The translations under genes and the position numbers were made by a program. The notes under the pieces are model-generated. The model was not told the DNA's origin and ran no database searches. It was given only the letters and a program-made list of their open reading frames with translations. 39,964 nt of DNA from Akkermansia muciniphila (lineage in GTDB: Bacteria > Verrucomicrobiota > Verrucomicrobiia > Verrucomicrobiales > Akkermansiaceae), in contig SFDX01000022.1 of assembly GCA_004557455.1 (NCBI GenBank), positions 1 through 39,964 of the forward strand, in the 5' to 3' direction. This document shows, one piece after another, positions 1 to 7,873 of this stretch. The stretch's first letter is position 1, and each line of letters starts with the position of its first letter.

Positions 1-81
1 GAAAAAAGAAGCAAGGATCCGACAACGGTGGCCAAACTATTCCAGCATCCGAAGGTGGCGTATGCTGCTGACGACAATCAT

Positions 82-663
82 TCATTGCCGAAGTAATAAT
101 ATCACGTCCTGCGGAAGGCTGACCGGTACAGGACGTTCTCCGGAATCATTTTCCTTGCATTCATATCCGAATATTTTAGCGAGATATACGCCATTATACT
201 TACATCTATCAACGTCAATTATGTATTGACTTTCGTCATGATTTCTACACAGAACAATCTCGAGACACCTTTCTTGATCTCTTCCAACGACAGAAACAAA
301 CTCCCCGGAACATGAAAACTGAATATCATATTGCCAATTCCCCACAAAACAGGAGCGATGTAGATAAAATAAAGCTCCGAATAGAGATGGGCTCTTCATC
401 AGCTGTGCATAACGAGCCGGGGTAAGAGGCTGAGATACATCCAAGTACCCTGCTTGCGAATATAATACGCCACCCGTGAAAGAAAATATTTCAAAATTGG
501 AATTATCGACGATTTCCCCTGCTGCCACGGCAGCAACAATACCGCTTACATAATTTTCAGGCATCTCTTTCTCTGTTTGAGCCTTGGACAAGGGAGCCAA
601 TGCCAGTAGCGAGATTATCGCAATTATTACGAAGCGAAGTATGGAAGATGTTGTTGTTTTCAT
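82..663 (-). CDS. Secreted hypothetical protein, 193 aa
   Basis: I do not recognise this protein. It starts with a clear signal peptide: basic MKTTTSSILR, a hydrophobic run of about 16 residues, and a likely cleavage after LSKA-Q, so it should be exported. The mature part has scattered cysteines (in SCFVGN, FSCSGEF, ERCLEIVLC, DRCKY, GYECKE), which would fit disulfide bonding in the periplasm. A longer frame opens upstream to 717. I prefer the ATG at 663 because a TATAAT box at 671-676 lies only 7 nt before it, so the upstream codons fall outside the expected transcript. No partner gene is visible: the window edge is on one side and an unrelated transporter on the other. The base composition is clearly more AT-rich than its neighbours, which may mean recent acquisition. 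Confidence 0.6.
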   Translation of the reverse strand: MKTTTSSILRFVIIAIISLLALAPLSKAQTEKEMPENYVSGIVAAVAAGEIVDNSNFEIFSFTGGVLYSQAGYLDVSQPLTPARYAQLMKSPSLFGALFYLHRSCFVGNWQYDIQFSCSGEFVSVVGRDQERCLEIVLCRNHDESQYIIDVDRCKYNGVYLAKIFGYECKENDSGERPVPVSLPQDVILLLRQ

Positions 664-670
664 ATCTCTC

Positions 671-700
671 ATTATACATCCCATTGGCTGTTTATGTAAA
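671..700 (-). promoter_or_regulatory. Sigma70-type promoter of the secreted hypothetical gene
   Basis: On the minus strand TTTACA (695-700) and TATAAT (671-676) are separated by 18 nt. The ATG at 663 lies 7 nt past the -10 box, so the transcript would start at or next to the start codon. Confidence 0.6.
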
Positions 701-718
701 GAAAAAAAATGTGACATT

Positions 719-752
719 AAAAAGCCCCCCTGCGCGGCGGGGCGCAGAGGGG
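719..752 (-). terminator. Rho-independent terminator of the MFS transporter gene
   Basis: A GC-rich hairpin (CCCC-TGCG arm against CGCA-GAGGGG, one bulged A) at 725-752 is followed on the minus strand by TTTTT. It lies 31 nt past the transporter stop codon. Confidence 0.75.
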
Positions 753-782
753 CGGTTCGGGGTTTCCGGGAGGGAGAAGGGG

Positions 783-2867
783 TTAGGCCTGAGCCTCCTC
801 CTTCTTCTCCGGCATCTTACCGGTGGTGAAGTACTTCTCGATTTCCTCCAGGGTACGGCCCTTCGTCTCCGGGAGGAAGAAGGCAGCCGTGATGAAGTAG
901 ATGACCGTGCAGCCGGCCAGCGTGAAGAACACGGTGGAATAACCGCAGGCACCCACCCAAGGCAGGAACACACCGGCGATGGTCGTGGACACGCCCTGGT
1001 TGATGAGCAGGGCAATGGCCATACCGTTGGCGCGGATGCGGTTGGGCATCAGCTCCGAGAGAGCCAGCCAGACGCAGACACCCGGGCCTGCGGCGTAGAA
1101 GGCGATGAAGATGATGAAGAACGCCGTCACCAGGCTACCCGTCACCACGTTGGGCTTCATACCCACCTCCGCGCGGGTGATGGAAAGCTCTTGCAGCTCA
1201 CCCGGCGTGGGCGGCGTGCTCCAGAAGCACAGGGTATCCAAGAAGGTATGATTGGGCGCGAACTCCGGAGCCAGGATGACGCGGTCACCGTTACTCTCCA
1301 GCTTCTGCAGCGTAGCGATGAGGGTGTCCTTCTCCTCCTGCGTACCGTTGAACTTCAGCTCGCCGGCGCGCACCTTATCGGAGAGGTTGGTGATGTCGGC
1401 CTTAGCCTTCGAGGAAGCCTGACCGGCAGCGAGCCCCTTCTTGAACTCAGCCTGAGCCGCCGCCACATCAACGGGCGCCATGGCGCTGTCCGTGTAAACC
1501 GTATCGGGCTTATCCGTCTTCTTCAGCAGCTCGTTGGCCTTGGCGATCTCGGCCTCGCGGTCGAAGAACTCGCCGATCTTCTGGTCCGAGGCATCGCCCT
1601 TCTTGTAAGTAACGATGAGCTGCACCCCCGGTGCAATGGCACCGTCCTTCAGCAGCTCCGGATGAGCCGCCGCCACCGTCTTGGCGATCTCGCCCACGGA
1701 AGCCTTCGCGTAAGCCTTATCCGTCACGAGCGCCTTCACCGCGTCCGTCACGTCAACACGCTTCGTCTCCACGGAAAGGAAGGTACCGCCCACACCGACG
1801 AGACCGACGATGATACCGAGCGTACCCATCTTGAGGAGGAACTTACGGCCCTTCTTATCCACGAGCGACACCGCCACGATGGTCATGAGCATATTGACCA
1901 CCTTGATAGCGAAATCCGCCCAGTTGGCCGCCGTATTCTCGAGACCGGACTGCTGGAAGACCTTGACCGAGTAATTCAGCACGGAGTTAATACCCGTAGC
2001 CTGCGTGCAGGCCAGAATCACCACAGCCAGGATAAAGGGGATCACATACTTACGCTGCATGAGGGAATCGCCCTTGGCGGCCTCCTTCATGGCAGCCTTC
2101 TCCTCCGCCGCCTTGGCATCGGCGGCCTTCATCTCCGCCAGAATCTCCCTTGCCGCCTTCTCGCCGTTGTTAGCCGCCAGGGAGAGGAGAGCCTCCTCCT
2201 CCCGACCGCGGCGATACAGCCAGCGCGGGGACTCCTTGAGACGGAAGGCACCGAGGAACAGGATGATACCCGGGATAGAGCAGCACCAGAAGATGATCTG
2301 CCAGGCAGCCTCCTTGGCGCTGTCGGAAACCGTCACATCCGTGGCGGCGCCCACGCAGTAAGTGGTCACCAGACCGATAAGGGCGGCAAACACCAAGCCG
2401 ATCGTCAGCAGGAACTGGAACATGCCCGTACCCTTACCGCGCGAGGAGGCATCCAAGCACTCGGCCAAATACATCGGCACCACCACGCCGACCAAGCCGG
2501 CGGAGGCACCCTGCAGGATACGGCCACCCATCAGCGCGCCGAACTGGTTGTCCGAGAAGCAGATGCAGGGGATGGACAGCGTAAAGAGCAACGCCGCGAT
2601 GATGATTACTTTCTTGCGCCCCAACCACTCTGCCAGCATGCCGGCGAAGAGCGAGGAGAGCACGGAACCGAACAACACAGCAGCCACCACAACAGAGAGC
2701 TGAGACTGCGTGTACGTCGATGTAGCCTCGATGTACGGCAGGGCCGCGGCAATGATGCCAACATCCACGCCGTACAGGAGCCCGCCCAATCCTGCCATAA
2801 ACATCAGGAAGAGGGCATAGCGCTTCACGTCCGCCGGACGCGAGCAGGTAGTAACGTCTGTACTCAT
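783..2867 (-). CDS. MFS sugar-porter family transporter with a ~205-aa insertion
   Basis: This is a 694-residue major facilitator of the sugar porter type, expected to carry a sugar (often with H+) across the inner membrane. Family marks are visible: GRKK after TM2 (about 83-86), RGKGTG (143-148), KESPRWL (211-217), KKGRK in the TM8-9 loop (338-342), and PETKGRT near the end. Family members are usually 450-550 aa. The excess is one hydrophilic, Lys/Ala/Asp-rich block at about 366-572 between TM9 and TM10, a loop that faces the periplasm in this fold. The central cytoplasmic loop (about 218-272) is also charged and likely helical. The ATG at 2867 follows a strong promoter by 9 nt. Substrate is unknown, and no sugar catabolic gene lies beside it. 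Confidence 0.9.
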   Translation of the reverse strand: MSTDVTTCSRPADVKRYALFLMFMAGLGGLLYGVDVGIIAAALPYIEATSTYTQSQLSVVVAAVLFGSVLSSLFAGMLAEWLGRKKVIIIAALLFTLSIPCICFSDNQFGALMGGRILQGASAGLVGVVVPMYLAECLDASSRGKGTGMFQFLLTIGLVFAALIGLVTTYCVGAATDVTVSDSAKEAAWQIIFWCCSIPGIILFLGAFRLKESPRWLYRRGREEEALLSLAANNGEKAAREILAEMKAADAKAAEEKAAMKEAAKGDSLMQRKYVIPFILAVVILACTQATGINSVLNYSVKVFQQSGLENTAANWADFAIKVVNMLMTIVAVSLVDKKGRKFLLKMGTLGIIVGLVGVGGTFLSVETKRVDVTDAVKALVTDKAYAKASVGEIAKTVAAAHPELLKDGAIAPGVQLIVTYKKGDASDQKIGEFFDREAEIAKANELLKKTDKPDTVYTDSAMAPVDVAAAQAEFKKGLAAGQASSKAKADITNLSDKVRAGELKFNGTQEEKDTLIATLQKLESNGDRVILAPEFAPNHTFLDTLCFWSTPPTPGELQELSITRAEVGMKPNVVTGSLVTAFFIIFIAFYAAGPGVCVWLALSELMPNRIRANGMAIALLINQGVSTTIAGVFLPWVGACGYSTVFFTLAGCTVIYFITAAFFLPETKGRTLEEIEKYFTTGKMPEKKEEAQA

Positions 2868-2876
2868 AGCGGGGCT

Positions 2877-2904
2877 ATTATACCATTTTTACCCGCCGGT
2901 GCAA
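2877..2904 (-). promoter_or_regulatory. Promoter of the MFS transporter gene
   Basis: TTGCAC (2899-2904) and TATAAT (2877-2882) on the minus strand are 16 nt apart. The ATG follows the -10 by only 9 nt, predicting a leaderless or near-leaderless mRNA. Confidence 0.75.
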
Positions 2905-2990
2905 TAAAAAAAACTGACTTCAGCCCCATCCGCGCGCGGGAAATCGGCGAGGGGCGCGGCAAATACTGTCATGATTCCCTAAAGAATGGC

Positions 2991-3019
2991 TTGACGGCGC
3001 GGGGCCTTTATGATAAAGT
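2991..3019 (+). promoter_or_regulatory. Probable promoter of the glycine-zipper lipoprotein gene
   Basis: A good -35 box TTGACG (2991-2996) is followed at about 15-17 nt by an AT-rich GATAAAGT stretch (3012-3019) that can serve as the -10. The leader would be about 65 nt. Confidence 0.5.
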
Positions 3020-3090
3020 AACGCCACAGGGAACAGCGCGGGCAACAGCACGCGAACTCCCCGCATAAACGCAAACGAAGACAGATTCTC

Positions 3091-3579
3091 ATGAAGATCA
3101 AACACGCTATGATGACCCTGGCCCTCGCGGCCGGCACGGTTCTTGTACCCTCCTGCGCCACGATGGCGAACGTGAACAACGTCTCCCAGCGCCAGGCCAA
3201 CACGGTGACTGAGGTGGTGCCCGGCACTATCATCAGCGCCACGAACTGCACCATCCGCACCTCCGGCACGGCCACGGGTGTCGGTGCCATCGGCGGCGGT
3301 GCGATCGGTGCTGCGCTCGGCAGCCTGATCGGTTCCGGCGGCGGCCAGACCGTTGCCACCGTGGGCTTGGGCTTGGCCGGTGCAGCAGCCGGTGCAGCCC
3401 TGACGGACTCCCTGGGCAACACCAAGGGCCAGCGCCTGATCGTGAAGTTAGACGGCAAGAACGGCCGCACCTTCGAGGTGACGCAGCCCGTCTACAAGCA
3501 GTACGGCTACCTCTCCCCGGGTATGCACGGCATGCTCTCCATCGGCAACCCCTCCACCTTCCGTCCGGACGGCTACTGA
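3091..3579 (+). CDS. Glycine-zipper lipoprotein (SlyB/Pcp-like), 162 aa
   Basis: A lipoprotein signal sequence ends in the lipobox LVPSC (cysteine near residue 22), so the protein should be lipidated and anchored, probably in the outer membrane. The middle (about 63-110) is dense in Gly/Ala with GxxxG-type spacing (GAIGGGAIGAALGSLIG, then GLGLAGAAAGAAL), the pattern of glycine-zipper 2TM domains. The C-terminal half (QRLIVKLDGKNGRTFEVTQP) resembles the small beta domain that follows the zipper in SlyB-type proteins. Its role is structural or envelope-related by analogy; the exact function is unknown. It stands alone with its own promoter and terminator. No Shine-Dalgarno is evident before the ATG. 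Confidence 0.8.
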   Translation: MKIKHAMMTLALAAGTVLVPSCATMANVNNVSQRQANTVTEVVPGTIISATNCTIRTSGTATGVGAIGGGAIGAALGSLIGSGGGQTVATVGLGLAGAAAGAALTDSLGNTKGQRLIVKLDGKNGRTFEVTQPVYKQYGYLSPGMHGMLSIGNPSTFRPDGY

Positions 3580-3621
3580 AGCCCCGGCCGGGGAGCCTCC
3601 GGTTCCCGGTAAGATTCATCA

Positions 3622-3650
3622 CCCCGTTGGCTGCGGTCAGCGGGGTTTTT
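3622..3650 (+). terminator. Terminator of the lipoprotein gene
   Basis: An 8-bp stem CCCCGTTG / CAGCGGGG (one G-T pair) with an 8-nt loop is followed immediately by TTTTT. Confidence 0.85.
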
Positions 3651-3659
3651 CGTGCCCGC

Positions 3660-3692
3660 AAAAAGCCCCCGAGCGCGCATGCACCCGAGGGC
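3660..3692 (-). terminator. Terminator of mpl
   Basis: On the minus strand the stem GCCCTCG / CGGGGGC is followed by TTTTT, 25 nt past the mpl stop. It faces the lipoprotein terminator, as expected for convergent genes. Confidence 0.75.
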
Positions 3693-3716
3693 CGAAGAGA
3701 ACTCAGCCGGCGTGCC

Positions 3717-5114
3717 TCAGCACTGAGCCAGAGCCGTCAGCAGCTTGTTGTGGATACCGCCGAAGCCACCGTTGCTCATCACCAGAAGCACATCCCCCGG
3801 GTGTACCCGGGTCACCACATAGGTCACAATATCCCCCACATCCTTCCCCACATAGCAAGGGGTACCCAGCTCCTCCACCTCATTGCGCAGCATCTCCTCA
3901 TTCAAGCGCTCCTCCGGCGCAATGCGCGCGGCACGCTCAATGGGGGACAGCACCGCCCGATCCGCCGTAGCGATGGACGCAGCCAGCTCATGCTGGAAGA
4001 GGCAGCGCGCCGTCGTGTTGCTGCGCGGGTCGAAGATGCACCACAGGCGGCTCTTCGGGAAACGCTGGCGCAGCCCCGCAACCGCCTGAGCAATGGCCGT
4101 GGGGTGATGCGCAAAGTCATCCACCACCGTCACAGAGTTCACGCAGCCGCGCACCTCCTGGCGCCGCGCCACACCCTCAAAAGACTCGAAAGCGCGCCGA
4201 ATGGTCTCCGGATCCACCCCGGCGGTACGAGCCGCGCACACCGCCATGGCCGCATTGCGCACGTTGAACTCCCCGACCATCGGAATGCTGTAGGGCTCCC
4301 CGTCCACGGTGAAAGAGCTCCCGCTCGGCGCAGTGCCCGTCACTTCAATCCGCACATCGGCGTCCTCCCCCATGCCCACGGTGGTGATGGGCACCATGCG
4401 CAACTCGGTAGCGGCCGCCTCGCGCACGGAGCGGCAGTTCGGGCAATCCGCATTCATGAACACCCGACCCGTGGACGGCACACAGCGCAGCAGACGGCGG
4501 AAGGAGAGCTTGACGGCCTCCAGATCCGCATAGATGTCCGCATGGTCCATCTCGATATTGTTGATGATAGCCACCTCCGGCAAGTAGTGCAGGAACTTAC
4601 TGCGCTTGTCGAAAAAAGCGGTGTCGTATTCATCCCCCTCCAGCACAAAGTAATCGGAATCGGAGAAATAGCCGCCGCGCTCCAAGTTGCGGGCAATGCC
4701 GCCAATCATGAACCCGGGGTTCAGCCCGGCGCACTTCATCACCCAAGTCAGCATGGAGGTAGTGGTCGTCTTACCGTGCGTGCCGGTCACCACATAGTTG
4801 TGCTTACCCCACAGGAAGTGTTCCTTGAGCACCTCCGGCAGGCTCACATAGCGCAGCTTGCGGTTCAGCACCGCCTCCACCTCGGGATTCCCGCGGCTCA
4901 TGGCATTACCGATGACGATGACGTCGGCCTCCGCCGGGATGTTCTCCGCCTTGTAGCCGGAGAAAACCTGAATTCCCTCCTCTGCCAGGAAGGTCGACAT
5001 GGGAGGATAAACCCCGGCATCCGAGCCGGTGACGGTATAGCCCCTGCGGGCCATGGCAGAGGCAACTGCGCCCATGGCCGTGCCGCAAATACCGAGGAAA
5101 TGAAAGTGCTTCAT
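3717..5114 (-). CDS. mpl: UDP-N-acetylmuramate:L-Ala-gamma-D-Glu-meso-DAP ligase (Mpl)
   Basis: This Mur ligase of 465 aa joins recycled murein tripeptide to UDP-MurNAc with ATP in the cytoplasm, so it serves peptidoglycan recycling. The N-terminal Rossmann motif is HFLGICGTAMGAVA, the Mpl/MurC form. Then come the ATP loop GTHGKTTTTSML (about 111-122), the Mpl-type EGDEYDTAFFDKRSKF, NIEMDHADIY, and the C-terminal domain with VVDDFAHHPTAI and the FDPRSNT motif. The EGDEYDTAFFDK stretch separates Mpl from MurC. Length matches the family (about 450-460). A longer frame reaches 5195, but the ATG at 5114 gives the normal family start and lies about 28 nt past a promoter. Single gene, divergent from gyrB. 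Confidence 0.92.
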   Translation of the reverse strand: MKHFHFLGICGTAMGAVASAMARRGYTVTGSDAGVYPPMSTFLAEEGIQVFSGYKAENIPAEADVIVIGNAMSRGNPEVEAVLNRKLRYVSLPEVLKEHFLWGKHNYVVTGTHGKTTTTSMLTWVMKCAGLNPGFMIGGIARNLERGGYFSDSDYFVLEGDEYDTAFFDKRSKFLHYLPEVAIINNIEMDHADIYADLEAVKLSFRRLLRCVPSTGRVFMNADCPNCRSVREAAATELRMVPITTVGMGEDADVRIEVTGTAPSGSSFTVDGEPYSIPMVGEFNVRNAAMAVCAARTAGVDPETIRRAFESFEGVARRQEVRGCVNSVTVVDDFAHHPTAIAQAVAGLRQRFPKSRLWCIFDPRSNTTARCLFQHELAASIATADRAVLSPIERAARIAPEERLNEEMLRNEVEELGTPCYVGKDVGDIVTYVVTRVHPGDVLLVMSNGGFGGIHNKLLTALAQC

Positions 5115-5142
5115 GCTGCGATGTTGATGATGAACGCCGCCA

Positions 5143-5171
5143 AGGGTACAGCATACGCGGCACTTTGGCAA
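5143..5171 (-). promoter_or_regulatory. Probable mpl promoter
   Basis: TTGCCA (5166-5171) and TACCCT (5143-5148) are 17 nt apart on the minus strand, placing the transcript start about 20 nt before the ATG. The -10 box is only a moderate match. Confidence 0.5.
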
Positions 5172-5242
5172 GTGTTTTTTTTGCCCACAGTGCATCCGTC
5201 ACTCCTCCGTGCTCTTTCCGGGGATGATGACGCGCATAATAC

Positions 5243-5270
5243 TTGACGCATGCGCGCGTGCGCGTATAAT
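5243..5270 (+). promoter_or_regulatory. gyrB-gyrA promoter
   Basis: TTGACG (5243-5248) and a perfect TATAAT (5265-5270) are 16 nt apart; the spacer is an alternating CG/TG run. The gyrB ATG lies 10 nt after the -10, so the 5' UTR would be only a few nt. An alternating purine-pyrimidine spacer could make this promoter responsive to supercoiling; that is inference. Confidence 0.8.
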
Positions 5271-5280
5271 GGGCGGACAT

Positions 5281-7839
5281 ATGAGTGAAAACGAAACTCC
5301 CCCCGTGCCGACCGATGCCGTCGACACCGGGGCACAGCAGGAATACGGCGCAGCCCAGATTGACAAGTTGGAGGGCTTGGAAGCCGTGCGCAAACGCCCG
5401 GGCATGTACATCGGCGACCCGGATCAGCGCGGTCTCCACCATTGTGTCTTTGAGGTCTTGGACAACTCCATTGACGAGCACCTGGCCGGCTATTGCACGC
5501 ACATTGAGATTCTCATGCACGTGGACGGCTCCATCTCCGTAGCGGACAACGGGCGCGGCATTCCCGTGGACATTCACCCCAAGTTCGGCATACCGGCGGT
5601 AGAGTTGGTGCTCACGAACCTGCACGCCGGCGGTAAGTTCGGCCAGGGCGCCTACAAGTACTCCGGCGGTCTGCACGGCGTGGGTGCCAAGTGCGTGAAC
5701 GCGCTCTCCGATTGGTTCAAGGCCGAGGTGCGGCGCGACGGCAAGCGGCACGTCATCACCTTCGAGCGCGGCAAGACCAAGGACAAGCTGCACGTGGTGG
5801 GCACCTGCCCGCAGAACCAGACCGGCACCACCATCACCTTCCTGCCGGACCCGACCATCTTCACGGACACGACGGAGTTCGTCTTTGATATGCTGGGCCG
5901 CCGACTGCGCGAGCTCGCATTCCTCAACCCCGGGCTGGTCATCACCCTGGTGGATGAGCGCACCACCCCGGAGCGCCGGGAGACCTTCTTCTACAAGGAC
6001 GGCATCCGCGAGTTCGTCCACCAGCTCAACGAGAACAAGACCCTCATCACCCCGGAGCCCATCGTCATGAACGGCGTACGCCACATCGAGGTTGACTACG
6101 ACGGCAAGACGATGCAGGACGATGTGATCGTGGACGTGGTGATGCAGTACAATGACAGCGACAAGTACAACATCCTCTGCTACGCCAACAGCATCTACAA
6201 CGGCGACGGCGGCACGCACCTCTCCGGCTTCCGCAGTGCACTCACCCGAGCGGTGAATGCCTACGCCAAGGCCAACAACCTGCTGAAGGACAAGGACCCG
6301 AGCCTGACCGGCGATGACGTGCGGGAGGGTCTGGTGGCCGTCATCAGCATCAAGATGCCCAACCCGCGCTTCTCCAGCCAGACCAAGGACAAGCTGGTGA
6401 ACACGGAGATCGAGGGCGTAGTGAGCAGCGTGGTGTACGAGGAGCTGCGCGACTACTTTGAGGAGAACCCGCAGCAGGCCCGCCAGATCATCGACCGCTG
6501 CCTCATCGCCAGCCGCGCCCGAGAGGCGGCCCGCAAGGCCCGCGAGAGTGTGCGCAAGAGTGCCATGACCGTCGGCGGCGGCCTGCCCGGTAAGCTGGCC
6601 GACTGCTCCAACCGCGACCCCGAGCAGAGTGAGCTCTTCATCGTGGAGGGTGACTCCGCAGGCGGCTCCGCCAAGATGGGCCGCGACCGCCGCACCCAAG
6701 CCATCCTGCCCCTGCGCGGTAAGATTCTCAACGTGGAGAAGGCCCGCCTGGACAAGGCGCTGGGCAGCGAGACCATTCAGAACATCATCACCGCCATCGG
6801 CGCCGGCATCGGCGACGGGGAGGGCGAGGGTTCTTTTGACCTGAGCAAGGCCCGCTACCACAAGATCATCCTGATGGCGGATGCCGATGTGGACGGCGCG
6901 CACATCTGCACCCTTCTACTCACCCTCTTCTGCCGCCACATGCCGCAGTTGGTCCGCGCGGGCTATGTCTACATCGCCCAGCCGCCGCTCTACCGCGTCA
7001 AATACCGCAAGGAGGAGCAGTACATTCAGGATGAGGTGTCGCTGAACCGCAAGCTCATCTCCCTCGGCTCCGGGGACATCACCCTGCGCACGGCAGACAA
7101 GTCCCGGGAGTACGATGCGGACACCCTCATGGGCATTCTTGAGACGCTCATCAACCTGCAGAAGTTCGAGGGCGCCGTCGCCGGTCACGGCGGCAATCTC
7201 AAGGACCTGCTGCGTCACCGCGCTGCCACGGGGGCTTTCCCGGAGTATCTGGTGAAGGTGCGCTGCGGCAATGATGAAGAAGTCGTCTACTTCGACACGA
7301 TGGAAAGCCTCTCCGCCTTCAGCGATGAGAACCCGGATCTCTTCCTCTTCGGTGAGCCCACGGAGGAAGAGCTGGCCGCCAACCCGCTGCCCGTGCGCGA
7401 GGGCCCGAGCCGCCGCGCGCTGCTGCACGAGCTGCACGAGGCCAAGGCTATCTCCCGCATCATGGCCCGCCTGGAGGAGCTGGGCATCCCCGCCGACCGC
7501 CTGCTGAACGATGACGCGCCCGTCTTCGAGATCGAGGAGGGCAGCAAGGGCAGCGTGACTCCCATCTTCTATGTGGGCGACATCCTGGAGCGGGTGCTCG
7601 ACATCGGCCGCCGAAACGTCAGCATCACCCGATTCAAAGGTCTGGGTGAAATGAACCCGGAGGACCTGTACGCCACCACCATGGACCCCGAGAAGCGCGA
7701 GCTGCTGCGGGTGCGCCTGGACGATGACAACATGGCCTCCGCCGACAAGATGTTCACCATCCTGATGGGCGATTTGGTGGAGCCCCGCCGCCGCTTCATC
7801 GAGGACAATGCGCTCAATGTGCGCAACCTGGATGTGTAA
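5281..7839 (+). CDS. gyrB: DNA gyrase subunit B
   Basis: GyrB of 852 aa, the ATPase and metal-binding half of DNA gyrase, which introduces negative supercoils. The GHKL ATPase domain shows RKRPGMYIGD (38-46), the Glu/Asn motif EVLDNSIDEH (about 58-67), DNGRGIP and LHGVGAKCVNALS. The TOPRIM domain has VEGDSAGGSAK starting near 455 and MADADVDGAH near 532. A ~170-residue block sits between YIAQPPLYR and ITRFKGLGEMNP, as in the long Gram-negative-type GyrB. The ending RRRFIEDNALNVRNLDV is canonical. The ATG at 5281 matches the family start and the promoter; a frame extending to 5209 is upstream of it. gyrA follows after 34 nt, so both subunits are made from one transcript. Confidence 0.98.
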   Translation: MSENETPPVPTDAVDTGAQQEYGAAQIDKLEGLEAVRKRPGMYIGDPDQRGLHHCVFEVLDNSIDEHLAGYCTHIEILMHVDGSISVADNGRGIPVDIHPKFGIPAVELVLTNLHAGGKFGQGAYKYSGGLHGVGAKCVNALSDWFKAEVRRDGKRHVITFERGKTKDKLHVVGTCPQNQTGTTITFLPDPTIFTDTTEFVFDMLGRRLRELAFLNPGLVITLVDERTTPERRETFFYKDGIREFVHQLNENKTLITPEPIVMNGVRHIEVDYDGKTMQDDVIVDVVMQYNDSDKYNILCYANSIYNGDGGTHLSGFRSALTRAVNAYAKANNLLKDKDPSLTGDDVREGLVAVISIKMPNPRFSSQTKDKLVNTEIEGVVSSVVYEELRDYFEENPQQARQIIDRCLIASRAREAARKARESVRKSAMTVGGGLPGKLADCSNRDPEQSELFIVEGDSAGGSAKMGRDRRTQAILPLRGKILNVEKARLDKALGSETIQNIITAIGAGIGDGEGEGSFDLSKARYHKIILMADADVDGAHICTLLLTLFCRHMPQLVRAGYVYIAQPPLYRVKYRKEEQYIQDEVSLNRKLISLGSGDITLRTADKSREYDADTLMGILETLINLQKFEGAVAGHGGNLKDLLRHRAATGAFPEYLVKVRCGNDEEVVYFDTMESLSAFSDENPDLFLFGEPTEEELAANPLPVREGPSRRALLHELHEAKAISRIMARLEELGIPADRLLNDDAPVFEIEEGSKGSVTPIFYVGDILERVLDIGRRNVSITRFKGLGEMNPEDLYATTMDPEKRELLRVRLDDDNMASADKMFTILMGDLVEPRRRFIEDNALNVRNLDV

Positions 7840-7873
7840 CCCCTCTCGTAACCTTTTACCAATTCCATAAGCA

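Noticed and set aside
1..81. Possible gene end at the left window edge
   Set aside because: No frame with recognisable content; too short to call.
600..3068. 822-codon plus-strand ORF
   Set aside because: It is antisense to the MFS transporter. Its composition is Arg/His/Gly/Leu-rich with no domain, as expected for a frame shadow in GC-rich DNA.
6646..6730. GyrB Arg at the position of E. coli Lys447
   Set aside because: PLRGKILNVEKAR is a normal variant in many bacteria and is not evidence of resistance.
4906..6903. 665-codon minus-strand ORF opposite gyrB
   Set aside because: An antisense shadow of gyrB and the 5' part of mpl. The gyrB frame has complete family motifs.
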